From: Maribellus sp. CM-23
Lineage (GTDB): Bacteria > Bacteroidota > Bacteroidia > Bacteroidales > Prolixibacteraceae
Assembly (NCBI RefSeq): GCF_021354595.1
Contig: NZ_JADWYJ010000004.1
Location: forward strand, 558,001 to 622,000
DNA length: 64,000 bases
Direction of reading: 5' to 3'
Under the pieces are notes generated by a model. It made no database searches. It saw only the letters and a program-made list of their open reading frames with translations, and had not been told where the DNA came from. This document shows positions 32,933 to 41,367 of this stretch, piece by piece. The position numbers and the translations under genes were made by a program. How positions within the stretch are numbered: position 1 is the first letter of the stretch; each line of letters opens with the position of its first letter.

Positions 32933-34708
32933 ATGGAAAACAAGAATATTATAAGTAAAGGAAAAGTAACCGCCATTGTGGGCAACCTGGTTGAGGTTGA
33001 AACCAGGGGAGCATTGATCCAGAATGGGATTTGCTTTTTTCAACACGATGGAAAAGAAATAATGGGCGAAGTAATTAAAACTTCGGGACAGACTGCCTAT
33101 GTGCAGGTTTTTGAAGCAACCCGCGGTTTTAAAGTAGGCCTCGATGTTCATTTTATCGATTCGATGCTGGAAGTAACAATGGGGCCGGGAATGCTTACAC
33201 GCAATTACGACGGGCTTCAGAACGACCTGGATAAAATCGACGGTATTTTTCTGGAAGCAGGTTCACGTTCGTATCCGCTTGAAAACGACTCGGTTTGGCA
33301 TTTCAAACCGCTGGCAAAAGTGGGCGACCTGGTAACTGCTGCCGACTGGCTGGGACAGGTGCCCGAACATCATATTCAGCATAAAATTATGGTTCCTTTT
33401 AAGTTGGAGGGAGAATATGAAATAAGCTGGCTGGCCGGCGAAGGTGAATACCAACTGAGTGATACCATTGCCCGCTTAAAAGACGACAATGGCCGTGAAC
33501 ACGAGGTTTCCATGAGTTTTACCTGGCCCGTGAAAAAGGCTTTCAGAGGCTACCGCGAGAAATTGCGCCCGGGTAAACTGTTTGAAACCGGGGTTCGGGT
33601 AATCGATACGCTTAACCCGATTATGGAAGGCGGAACCGGCTTTATTCCCGGTCCGTTTGGTAGCGGAAAAACCGTTCTGCAGCACGCACTGGCCAAACAG
33701 GCAGCTGCCGATGTGGTAATTGTCGCAGCCTGTGGCGAGCGCGCCAACGAGGTGGTGGAGATCTTCTCGGAATTTCCGCACCTGGACGACCCGCACACCG
33801 GGGGAAAACTGGCTGAACGGACCATTATTATTGCCAATACTTCGAATATGCCGGTGGCAGCGCGTGAAGCTTCGGTTTACACTGCCATGACACTGGCCGA
33901 ATATTTCCGCTCGCAGGGCTTGCGGACACTGCTTTTGGCTGATTCCACATCAAGGTGGGCACAGGCTCTGCGTGAAATGTCGAACCGGATGGAAGAACTG
34001 CCCGGACCGGATGCGTTCCCGATGGACTTGTCGGCCATTATTGCCAACTACTACTCGCGGGCAGGTTACACCTTGTTGCCCAACGGAAAAAGTGGTTCCA
34101 TTACTTTTATCGGTACCGTTTCGCCGGCCGGTGGAAACCTGCTGGAGCCGGTTACCGAAGCCACCAAAAAAGTGGCACGCTGCTTTTTTGCCTTGTCGCA
34201 AAACCGCGCCGACAGTAAACGCTATCCGGCCATCGATCCGAACGACAGCTACTCAAAATATGTGGAGTACGACGAGTTTATCGCTTTTGCCAAACGCGAA
34301 ATCAGTGCCGACTGGATTGAGAACATCGAATTTGTAAAGTATTTTCTGATCCAGGGAAACGAGATCAGGGAACAGATCAATATTCTGGGCGACGATGGCG
34401 TTCCGGTAAACTACCACGAAACATTCTGGAAATCGGAACTGATCGACTTTGCCATTTTGCAACAGGATGCTTTTGATGCGGTTGACTGTAACTCGCCGCT
34501 CAAACGCCAGAAATACATGCTCGAAAAAGTAATTGGACTGGTACGGAAAGAATTCAGCTTTTCTGATTTTGATGAGGTGCGCGACTTTTTCAAACGCGTC
34601 ATCAACCTGTTCAAACAAATGAACTACGCCGAATTCAAGAGCCAGCAGTTCAAAGAATACGAAGCACAGTTAGAAGAATACATCAATCAAAATGTAACAG
34701 TATCATGA
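32933..34708 (+). CDS. ntpA: V-type ATPase catalytic subunit A
   Basis: A 591-residue catalytic subunit of the V1 head. The beta-barrel N-terminus starts KGKVTAIVGNLVEVETRGAL, followed by the A-subunit-specific bulge region. Walker A is GPFGSGKT at residues 240-247. The catalytic GER motif lies in AACGERANEVVEIFSEFPHL, and LLLADSTSRWAQALREMSNR gives Walker B and the arginine region. Length is normal for the family. The stop overlaps the subunit B start by four bases (ATGA). It hydrolyses or synthesises ATP coupled to ion flow through the K ring. Confidence 0.97.
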   Translation: MENKNIISKGKVTAIVGNLVEVETRGALIQNGICFFQHDGKEIMGEVIKTSGQTAYVQVFEATRGFKVGLDVHFIDSMLEVTMGPGMLTRNYDGLQNDLDKIDGIFLEAGSRSYPLENDSVWHFKPLAKVGDLVTAADWLGQVPEHHIQHKIMVPFKLEGEYEISWLAGEGEYQLSDTIARLKDDNGREHEVSMSFTWPVKKAFRGYREKLRPGKLFETGVRVIDTLNPIMEGGTGFIPGPFGSGKTVLQHALAKQAAADVVIVAACGERANEVVEIFSEFPHLDDPHTGGKLAERTIIIANTSNMPVAAREASVYTAMTLAEYFRSQGLRTLLLADSTSRWAQALREMSNRMEELPGPDAFPMDLSAIIANYYSRAGYTLLPNGKSGSITFIGTVSPAGGNLLEPVTEATKKVARCFFALSQNRADSKRYPAIDPNDSYSKYVEYDEFIAFAKREISADWIENIEFVKYFLIQGNEIREQINILGDDGVPVNYHETFWKSELIDFAILQQDAFDAVDCNSPLKRQKYMLEKVIGLVRKEFSFSDFDEVRDFFKRVINLFKQMNYAEFKSQQFKEYEAQLEEYINQNVTVS

Positions 34709-36027
34709 GAGCAAAAGCCTTTCAAAAAATATATTGCCGGTTAAACAACATTACAAAAGCTACCTGTACGCTCGATGCCACAGGCGTTGGCTACGAAGAA
34801 ATGGCTTATGTTCAGGGACGAACTGCCCAGGTAGTAAAGATTGCCGGGAAAAGTGTGACGCTTCAGGTATTTGAAGGTACCGAAGGTTTGCAAAACGATG
34901 CCGAAGTAATTTTTACCGGACGGGCCCCGTGGTTGCCGCTTAGCGCCCACATGGCCGGACGGTTTTTCGATGCTTTTGGCTCGCCCATCGATGGTTTGCC
35001 TGCTGTTGAAGGCCGCGAGTATCCGATCGGAGGGCCATCGGTAAACCCGGTGCGACGTAAACAACCCAGCGAATTTATAGCTACGGGTATTGCGGGTATC
35101 GACCTGAACAACTCACTGGTCTCGGGGCAGAAAATCCCGTTTTTTGCCGATCCCGACCAGCCGTACAATCAGGTACTTGCGCTTATTGCCTTGCGTGCCA
35201 AGGTGGACAAAATTATCCTGGGCGGAATGGGGCTGACCCGCGATGATTACTTGTTCTTCAAAAACACCTTTGAGAAAGGATACGGACAGTCGAAAATCAT
35301 TGGCTTTATAAATACCACCGATAAGTCGCCTATTGAAATGTTGCTGATTCCGGACATGGCACTGGCTGCCGCGGAATATTATGCGGTGGAGAAGAATGAG
35401 AAAGTACTGGTGCTGCTTACCGATATGACGCAGTATGCCAACGCACTGAGTATTGTTTCGAACCGTATGGACCAGATTCCTTCGAAAGACAGTATGCCGG
35501 GATCGTTGTACAGCGACCTGGCCAAGATATACGAAAAAGCCGTTCAGTTCCCCGATGGCGGAAACATCACGATTCTGGCGGTAACAACCTTGTCGGGCGG
35601 CGACATTACGCATGCCATTCCGGATAACACGGGGTACATTACCGAAGGACAGTTGTTCCTGCGTCGTTCGTCGGATGTAAACAAGGTAATTGTTGACCCG
35701 TTCCGAAGCTTGTCACGTCTGAAACAGCTGGTGATCGGAAAAGTGACACGTAAAGATCATCCGCAGGTGATGAACTCGGCGATCCGGCTTTATGCCGATG
35801 CCGCCAACTCGAAAACAAAAATGGAGAACGGTTTCGAGCTGTCAGACTACGACCGCAGGGTGTTGCAGTTTGCCGAAGAATATTCGAGAAACATTCTGGC
35901 CATTGATGTAAACCTCGAGGTGGAGGAGATGCTGGAAGAAACCTGGCGGATTATGAGTAAATACCTGAGCCGCGATGAGGTTGGTATTAAGCAGGAATTT
36001 GTTGACAAATACTGGGTTGAATCCTAA
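34705..36027 (+). CDS. ntpB: V-type ATPase regulatory subunit B
   Basis: A 440-residue non-catalytic head subunit. It has the FEGTEGLQNDAEVIFTGRAP strand region, the FFDAFGSPIDGLPAVEGREY block and SGQKIPFFADPDQPYNQVLA in place of a functional P-loop, as expected for B. VLLTDMTQYANALSIVSNRM and the GYITEGQLFLRRSSDVNK stretch are conserved. The GTG/ATG choice is clear because the start overlaps the A stop. 34 bp separate it from subunit D. Confidence 0.96.
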   Translation: MRAKAFQKIYCRLNNITKATCTLDATGVGYEEMAYVQGRTAQVVKIAGKSVTLQVFEGTEGLQNDAEVIFTGRAPWLPLSAHMAGRFFDAFGSPIDGLPAVEGREYPIGGPSVNPVRRKQPSEFIATGIAGIDLNNSLVSGQKIPFFADPDQPYNQVLALIALRAKVDKIILGGMGLTRDDYLFFKNTFEKGYGQSKIIGFINTTDKSPIEMLLIPDMALAAAEYYAVEKNEKVLVLLTDMTQYANALSIVSNRMDQIPSKDSMPGSLYSDLAKIYEKAVQFPDGGNITILAVTTLSGGDITHAIPDNTGYITEGQLFLRRSSDVNKVIVDPFRSLSRLKQLVIGKVTRKDHPQVMNSAIRLYADAANSKTKMENGFELSDYDRRVLQFAEEYSRNILAIDVNLEVEEMLEETWRIMSKYLSRDEVGIKQEFVDKYWVES

Positions 36028-36061
36028 GCAAACAAATGAGAAGTGATAAAATCGGCGGGGA

Positions 36062-36661
36062 ATGAATATTGACATAAAATACAATAAAACAGCTTTACGC
36101 GATTTTCAGAATAAAATGAAAGTACGCAAGAATGCACTTCCGACTCTTAAAAACAAGGAAGCTGCCTTGCGTGCGATGGTTTTCGAAACCCGCGACCAGC
36201 TTCAGAAAGCCGAAGCCGAATACCGGGCCGTTACACAGCAAATTGCTCCCTGGAAAGAGATGTGGAACGAGTTTGATCCGCGGCTTCTGGAGATAAAGGA
36301 AGTGAAAACGACGGTGAGCAAGGTGGCGGGCATTCAGATCCCAGTATTTGAAAAAATGGAGGTGGAAGTAGTGGATTTTGCTACAACTGCTTATCCCGAT
36401 TGGTTTGCCGACGGGGTGGAAGCCATGAAACGTTTGCTGGAAGCCAACATTAAATACAAGCTGCTGAAAAAGCGGCTGGATTTGCTGGAATATGCGCGAA
36501 AAAAAGCTACACAAAAAGTAAACCTGTACGAAAAAGTACAGATTCCTTCACTGGAATCGGCCATCAGGCAAATAAAACGTTACCTCGAAGACGAGGATAA
36601 CCTGTCGAAGGCCGGACAGAAGTTACTGAAATCTAAAATTCAAAGAAAGGCGGTATCATGA
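36062..36661 (+). CDS. ntpD: V-type ATPase central-stalk subunit D
   Basis: A 199-residue rotor subunit made of two long helices with a short central hairpin: the N-terminal helix about 5-70 (TALRDFQNKMKVRKNALPTL) and the C-terminal helix about 125-195 (LLKKRLDLLEYARKKATQKV). The family's RVNALE-like motif appears here as KVNLYEKVQIPSLE. The stop overlaps the subunit I start by four bases. Confidence 0.92.
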   Translation: MNIDIKYNKTALRDFQNKMKVRKNALPTLKNKEAALRAMVFETRDQLQKAEAEYRAVTQQIAPWKEMWNEFDPRLLEIKEVKTTVSKVAGIQIPVFEKMEVEVVDFATTAYPDWFADGVEAMKRLLEANIKYKLLKKRLDLLEYARKKATQKVNLYEKVQIPSLESAIRQIKRYLEDEDNLSKAGQKLLKSKIQRKAVS

Positions 36662-38466
36662 TTGTTCCGATGTTAAAATATACATTCGCGGTGCAAGGAA
36701 AGGAGTATGCAGCTTTTCTTGATAATCTGCAGGAATGGGGTATTGTTCACGTAATTGAGAAGGAGGCCGGGGAAACCGGTACGCGTGAACAGGAGGAAGT
36801 GGACAAGGAAATTCACCGGCTTGAAAAAACGTTGAAAATTCTTGATCGTTTTAGAGATGAGGAGATGACAGCTTCGGCTACCTCAAACCTTAGCTCGGAA
36901 GAAGCAGTGACGCGAACGGATGAAAGGCTAAAAAAACGCGATGCCGCAAAAGTGGCTTTGGAACAAGCAAAAGCTACACTGGCACAAGCAGGCGAGTGGG
37001 GCATTTATTCTTCCGACTTGTTGCAAAAGCTGGAACAGGAAGGAATCAGCATTCACTTTTATTCCATTCCTAAAAAGAAATTCAAAAAGGAGTGGCTGGA
37101 GAAATATGCGGTAAGCCTGGTTGCTGACACCGGTCACCAGGTGAAGTTTGCCTGCATTAACCACGACGAAGTTACTTTTGAAGGGGCTACCGCAGAGAAA
37201 TTGCCCGAAAGAGATCTTTCCGTTCTGGAGAATGATGTGGCAAAATACGAGGCCGAAGTGCAAAAGCAGGAAACTGCATTGAGCATTTTGGCCCACGAAA
37301 ACACGGATAAGCTTCAGGAACAGCTAAGCGGATTTGTGAATCGGCACACATGGCTGGATGTTTGGAACAACAAAACTTTGTCGGTGGGCGAGGGGATTGT
37401 TCGGATACTGGAAGGCTGGGTGCCCAAAGACCGCTCAGAACAACTGAATAAGTATTTGGAAGAACACGGTATTCTTTACCTGGTTTCAAAAAAATCGGCT
37501 GAAGAGCAACCTCCGATAGAGTTGAAAAATAGCCGCTTTGGAAAACTGTTTGAGCCCATTTCCAAATTGTTTGCTTTGCCGGCTTACCAGGAACTGGACC
37601 TCACCATTTATTTTGCACCGTTTTTTATGCTGTTCTTCGGCTTTTGCCTGGGTGATGCGGGTTACGGACTGGTGTTGCTGCTGGGCTCCACCATTTACGG
37701 GAAATTTGCATCCGATTCGGTAAAACCGTTTTTGCCGCTGGGGCAGTTGTTTGGGGCTTCAACGCTGGTTATGGGACTTATTTTCGGTACTTTCTTCGGA
37801 ATAGAACTGGCAAAAGTACCGCAGTTGGAACAGGTGAAATCACTGTTTTTGGATAGTTCTCAAGTATTTTCATTGTCGCTGGTAATTGGGGCGGTTCAGA
37901 TAATTTTTGGCATTGTTTTGCGCATCGTCAACCAGCTTCGGCAGGAACATCCGCAACTGGCCATCGGAACCATCGGCTGGCTGCTGCTTTTTGCCACAGC
38001 CGGTTTGTTCGAGTTTGTGTGGAAAGACGCAGAAAAAAGTACGCTGATGGAAATCGCTCCGTCGGTTTTGTACGGACTTTCGCTAGTGATGATTGTTTTC
38101 TTTTCAGGAACCGGGCCTGTTTTTATGCGCGCCATGGGCGGAATTTGGGAAATCTACAATACCGTTACCAGTATTTTTGGCGACTTGCTGTCGTACATCC
38201 GTTTGTTTGCGCTGGGAATTGCAAGCTCCATTCTGGGGCTGGTTATTAACCAGATGGCCATTTCGTTTGGCAGCGCTCCGTACATCGGGCCGGTAATTTT
38301 TGTGCTGATCATTGTGATCGGGCATACCGCCAATCTTGCCATTTCATCGTTGGGAGCCTTTGTACACCCTATGCGACTAACGTTTGTGGAGTTCTACAAA
38401 AATGCCGGATTTCAGGGGACCGGGAAACCCTATCAGCCATTTTCGAAACGAGTAAATAACAATTAA
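36658..38466 (+). CDS. ntpI: V-type ATPase membrane subunit I (a-subunit)
   Basis: A 602-residue stator subunit. The N-terminal cytoplasmic arm (about 1-300) has two long coiled-coil stretches (REQEEVDKEIHRLEKTLKIL; VLENDVAKYEAEVQKQETAL). The C-terminal half has about eight membrane helices starting FAPFFMLFFGFCLGDAGYGL. The essential ion-channel arginine is recognisable as Arg515 in LLSYIRLFALGIASSILGLV. It forms the half-channels against the K ring. 17 bp upstream of subunit K. Confidence 0.95.
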   Translation: MIVPMLKYTFAVQGKEYAAFLDNLQEWGIVHVIEKEAGETGTREQEEVDKEIHRLEKTLKILDRFRDEEMTASATSNLSSEEAVTRTDERLKKRDAAKVALEQAKATLAQAGEWGIYSSDLLQKLEQEGISIHFYSIPKKKFKKEWLEKYAVSLVADTGHQVKFACINHDEVTFEGATAEKLPERDLSVLENDVAKYEAEVQKQETALSILAHENTDKLQEQLSGFVNRHTWLDVWNNKTLSVGEGIVRILEGWVPKDRSEQLNKYLEEHGILYLVSKKSAEEQPPIELKNSRFGKLFEPISKLFALPAYQELDLTIYFAPFFMLFFGFCLGDAGYGLVLLLGSTIYGKFASDSVKPFLPLGQLFGASTLVMGLIFGTFFGIELAKVPQLEQVKSLFLDSSQVFSLSLVIGAVQIIFGIVLRIVNQLRQEHPQLAIGTIGWLLLFATAGLFEFVWKDAEKSTLMEIAPSVLYGLSLVMIVFFSGTGPVFMRAMGGIWEIYNTVTSIFGDLLSYIRLFALGIASSILGLVINQMAISFGSAPYIGPVIFVLIIVIGHTANLAISSLGAFVHPMRLTFVEFYKNAGFQGTGKPYQPFSKRVNNN

Positions 38467-38483
38467 AACAAATATCAATTATT

Positions 38484-38939
38484 ATGGATTTAGCTTATAT
38501 TTTAGTTTATGTTGGCCTGGCGTTAATGGTTTTGCTTTCAGGAATCGGAAGTGCCATTGGCGTGTCGAAAGGCGGTAATGCCACCATTGGCGCATTGAAA
38601 AAACGCGAAGAAGCGTTTGGTAGCTACATGTTACTGAGCGCCCTTCCGGGTACGCAGGGACTTTACGGCTTTGCCGGATTTTTCGTACTCAATTTAAAAC
38701 TTTCAACATTAACAGAAGTTACCATGTTGCACGGAGCAGCGTTCCTGGGAGCCGGTCTGGCACTTGGTTTTGTGGCCTTGTTTTCGGCCATTCAGCAGGG
38801 AAAAATCACCGCCAATGGAATTGACGGGATTGGCGCCGGTTACAATGTTTTTGGTAAAACCATGATTTTGGCCGTATTCCCGGAATTGTATGCAATTGTT
38901 GCATTTGCCGTTACCTTCCTGATCAGTACATCCATCTGA
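38484..38939 (+). CDS. ntpK: V-type ATPase membrane ring subunit K
   Basis: A 151-residue four-helix proteolipid, the usual duplicated-hairpin size. The ion-carrying Glu is Glu134 in helix 4 (VFPELYAIVAF); helix 2 has LPGTQGLYGF without an acidic residue. Aligned by eye with E. hirae NtpK, Leu54, Thr57, Gln58, Tyr61, Gln105 and Glu134 match the known Na+ ligands. This suggests a sodium-translocating rather than proton-translocating ring. Last gene of the operon; a terminator follows after 34 bp. Confidence 0.95.
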   Translation: MDLAYILVYVGLALMVLLSGIGSAIGVSKGGNATIGALKKREEAFGSYMLLSALPGTQGLYGFAGFFVLNLKLSTLTEVTMLHGAAFLGAGLALGFVALFSAIQQGKITANGIDGIGAGYNVFGKTMILAVFPELYAIVAFAVTFLISTSI

Positions 38940-38973
38940 TAGGAAAGCCTAAGAATAGCGGGATTTGAATTTT

Positions 38974-39027
38974 GCGCATCCGAAAGCTTCCTTTTTCAGC
39001 AGGGGCTTTTTCGGATGCGTTTTTATT
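38974..39027 (+). terminator. Terminator of the V-ATPase operon
   Basis: The arms GCGCATCCGAAAGC (38974-38987) and GCTTTTTCGGATGCG (39005-39019) pair over most of their length with a two-base bulge. They are followed by TTTTTATTT. Confidence 0.8.
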
Positions 39028-39443
39028 TCCCGAAATCCATCAACTTAGCTTGGATGCGGGAGAGTTTTCCGCTCTTTGGATCCATGGGGTGAGATTTCTG
39101 GGGCGAAAGAAACAGTCCATCTGCTTCGAGTATGTGATCGCATACGTTGGCCTCGGGCGGTGAGCCGAAAAACAAGTGAAGTCGGCGTTAAAAGAGTTCG
39201 GTTGTTTGAGAAGGTACGACGAGTTCCGAACTCTTAGTTGGCAACACGTAGTTTTTTCAAGCGAAGCGGACGCAGCCAGGGCTTTTCTGTTTACTCTTTG
39301 TGCCAAAACAAAGAGTAAAATCCGGCTGATAAGCCAAAGTTTTACAAAGGTAAATGCATCTTATTTTTCTGAAGAACCTGCTCCCGCAAGTCGGTTAGAC
39401 CAGAAATTTGATTGAGCAGTACCGTCTGGTAAATGATATAGCT
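39028..39443. other. Structured intergenic element, no gene seen
   Basis: A 416-bp spacer between the V-ATPase terminator and the convergent response regulator gene. Small frames across it lack convincing composition. It contains two perfect hairpins: AAGAGTTCGG (39192-39201) with CCGAACTCTT (39226-39235), and TTTACTCTTTGT (39290-39301) with ACAAAGAGTAAA (39308-39319), the latter with a six-base loop. The second may terminate the leftward response-regulator transcript. The region is less AT-rich than other spacers and has the look of a dispersed intergenic repeat, which only a genome comparison can confirm. Confidence 0.45.
39290..39319 (-). terminator. 12-bp-stem hairpin downstream of the response regulator gene
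   Basis: A perfect 12-base stem with loop GCCAAA, about 125 bases past the regulator stop codon. Only short A/T runs flank it, so a terminator role is possible but not certain. Confidence 0.4.
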
Positions 39444-40094
39444 TTAGAAATCAATCAACTCGTTTTTAAAAGCATAGATCACAAGATTGACCGTGTTTTG
39501 GGTGTTGGTTTTCTGGAAGAGAATGCTTTTGTGTTTCTCGATGGTTTTCACGCTAACAAAGGTCGATTCAGCAATTTGTTCGTTGCTTAGTCCTTTGCAA
39601 ATAAGCCGCAGTATTTCGGTTTCGCGCGGGGTGAAGTTGTGTTTGTTGGAAATCTTTTTTTGCGTGCGAAGCCGCTTAATGTTCGATAAGATCATTCCTA
39701 CAATTTCTTCCGAAAAATAGTTTCCACCGTAAAAAACCCGGTTAATTGCCTTGTCAAATTCATCCAGCTCCGAGTTTTTGAGCATATAACCTTCTACGCC
39801 GGCAGTTATCATTTGCTCAATGTATTCTTCTTCCAGGAAAGTAGTGAGTATAATTATTTTTAGATCAGGATAACGTTTTAGTGCCAGCTTGGTAGCTTCC
39901 AATCCATTGATCTTGGGCATGTTGATGTCCATGAAAACAATGTCGGGCTTTTTGTTCTCCAGCAAGTCAAGAAACTCGGCACCGTCAGAAGCCTCTCCGA
40001 TAAGTTCCACATTGGGAAAGCGGGAAAGCAAAAGTTTTAGCCCGTCACGGAATATTTTATGGTCGTCAACAATTATCAGGGAAATCTTACTCAT
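39444..40094 (-). CDS. NarL/FixJ-type response regulator
   Basis: A 216-residue cytoplasmic regulator. The receiver domain (about 1-120) has the acidic pair in IIVDDHKIFRDGL, the phospho-acceptor Asp56 in VFMDINMPKINGLEA, and the conserved Thr/Lys region in ILTTFLEEEYIEQM and GYMLKNSELDEF. The LuxR-type HTH (about 150-210) reads FTPRETEILRLICKGLSNEQ then IAESTFVSVKTIEKH. It overlaps the sensor kinase gene by eight bases, so the pair is translationally coupled. The target genes are unknown; neither neighbour suggests a clear stimulus. Confidence 0.93.
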   Translation of the reverse strand: MSKISLIIVDDHKIFRDGLKLLLSRFPNVELIGEASDGAEFLDLLENKKPDIVFMDINMPKINGLEATKLALKRYPDLKIIILTTFLEEEYIEQMITAGVEGYMLKNSELDEFDKAINRVFYGGNYFSEEIVGMILSNIKRLRTQKKISNKHNFTPRETEILRLICKGLSNEQIAESTFVSVKTIEKHKSILFQKTNTQNTVNLVIYAFKNELIDF

Positions 40095-41367
40095 TTTCGT
40101 TTACTGTTTTACTTGGTTTTTTGGTAAACTGCCTGGTTACCCTAAATCGCAGTTGCATGCTTACGCCTTTGCCGGGGGCTGTTTTTAACTGGCAGCTTCC
40201 TCCCAGCGATTCTATCCTGTTTTCAATGCTCTTCAGCCCTATTTTGTTTTTCTCGTTGTTTTGCCCCGTTGTCATGTCGAAGCCAACACCGTCGTCGGTG
40301 TAATTTAAAATTACCGTATTTTTTGAACTCATTAAAGTCATTCTAACCACCGAAGCCTGCGAATGTTTCAGCGCGTTGTTGGTTAGTTCGCTAAACACAC
40401 GAAACATGATCAACTCGGTGTTGGGCGACAATTCCAGATTAAAGTGTTGGGCATCAAATTCAAACTGGCTTTTTCCCAGGTCATTCATGCTTTCGCAAAT
40501 ACGCTGAACCGATTCAACCAAACCGTATTTTTTGAGGAAAAGAGGCTCCAGGTTGTTAATGGCCATCTTTACCCGTTGCAACGAAATATCAGACAATTGA
40601 CGAAGGTTTTTTATCTGCGACGACACATCTTTCCCTTCTTTTACCTCCGCTTCCAGAATTTTCAGGTAGAGATTAATCGAGGAGAGAATCGCTCCCAGGT
40701 CGTCGTGTAAATCGGCGGCAATCCGGTTACGTTCTTTTTGTTCGGTCTCCACTGTTTTTTCCACCAGTTTTATTTCGGTTATTTTCAGGCGGTTCAGAAG
40801 CTTCGAGATAAAGAAAAGACTCACCAGCAAAGCTGCAAAGGCACCCAGTTTAAACAGGAAGGATATGAATTTGAAATCACTGTTTTCGCTGGAAAGGTAT
40901 TTCTGGAGACCCGTTTCAAACTCTTTAAAGCGCAGGTTGTAAGCCGCAAACATTTTGTTCAGTTCGTGCTGGCTTTCTATGTTTTGAATATTTTCCCGCT
41001 TATTAAAAAACGATTCTATCTCGTGCAGGTTATCCTGCATCGAAGGGACCTGGCTGATAAAACCTTCGGGAGATTCCGGATCTACTTCCGAAGCTTCTTT
41101 GCCAATGTATTGGATGATGGAGTCGAAATTCTGCTCCATTATTTTTAGGTGTTCAATAAGCAACGGAACCGAGAGCGTATCACCTGTTAGCAGGAAGCTC
41201 TCATGGAATTTTTGCGAAAGAAAAAATTCTGTTTTTGTGCGTCCGGCCAGGTCGATAATGATAGTGTGCTTTTTTTCAAGCGACACCCCCCGCGAAAAGG
41301 TAAACAGAATTGCCAGCAGGGAAAAAACTCCCCATACAGTAAGGATAATATTTACATTTCGCTTCAT
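40087..41367 (-). CDS. Sensor histidine kinase, NarX/DesK-like (HisKA_3)
   Basis: A 426-residue membrane kinase. TM1 (about 7-25) and TM2 (about 168-188) enclose a periplasmic helical sensor of about 140 residues (LSQKFHESFLLTGDTLSVPL), resembling four-helix-bundle nitrate or chemoreceptor-type input domains. The dimerisation/phosphotransfer helix is EQKERNRIAADLHDDLGAIL with His221. The ATPase domain (about 300-410) has ELTNNALKHSQASVVRM and DDGVGFDM, and GLKSIENRIESLGG as G2-like motif. First gene of the pair with the response regulator. Confidence 0.92.
   Translation of the reverse strand: MKRNVNIILTVWGVFSLLAILFTFSRGVSLEKKHTIIIDLAGRTKTEFFLSQKFHESFLLTGDTLSVPLLIEHLKIMEQNFDSIIQYIGKEASEVDPESPEGFISQVPSMQDNLHEIESFFNKRENIQNIESQHELNKMFAAYNLRFKEFETGLQKYLSSENSDFKFISFLFKLGAFAALLVSLFFISKLLNRLKITEIKLVEKTVETEQKERNRIAADLHDDLGAILSSINLYLKILEAEVKEGKDVSSQIKNLRQLSDISLQRVKMAINNLEPLFLKKYGLVESVQRICESMNDLGKSQFEFDAQHFNLELSPNTELIMFRVFSELTNNALKHSQASVVRMTLMSSKNTVILNYTDDGVGFDMTTGQNNEKNKIGLKSIENRIESLGGSCQLKTAPGKGVSMQLRFRVTRQFTKKPSKTVNENE

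Noticed and set aside
35113..35613. 166-codon frame antisense to V-ATPase subunit B
   Set aside because: It mirrors a highly conserved catalytic-head gene and has no plausible composition or context of its own.
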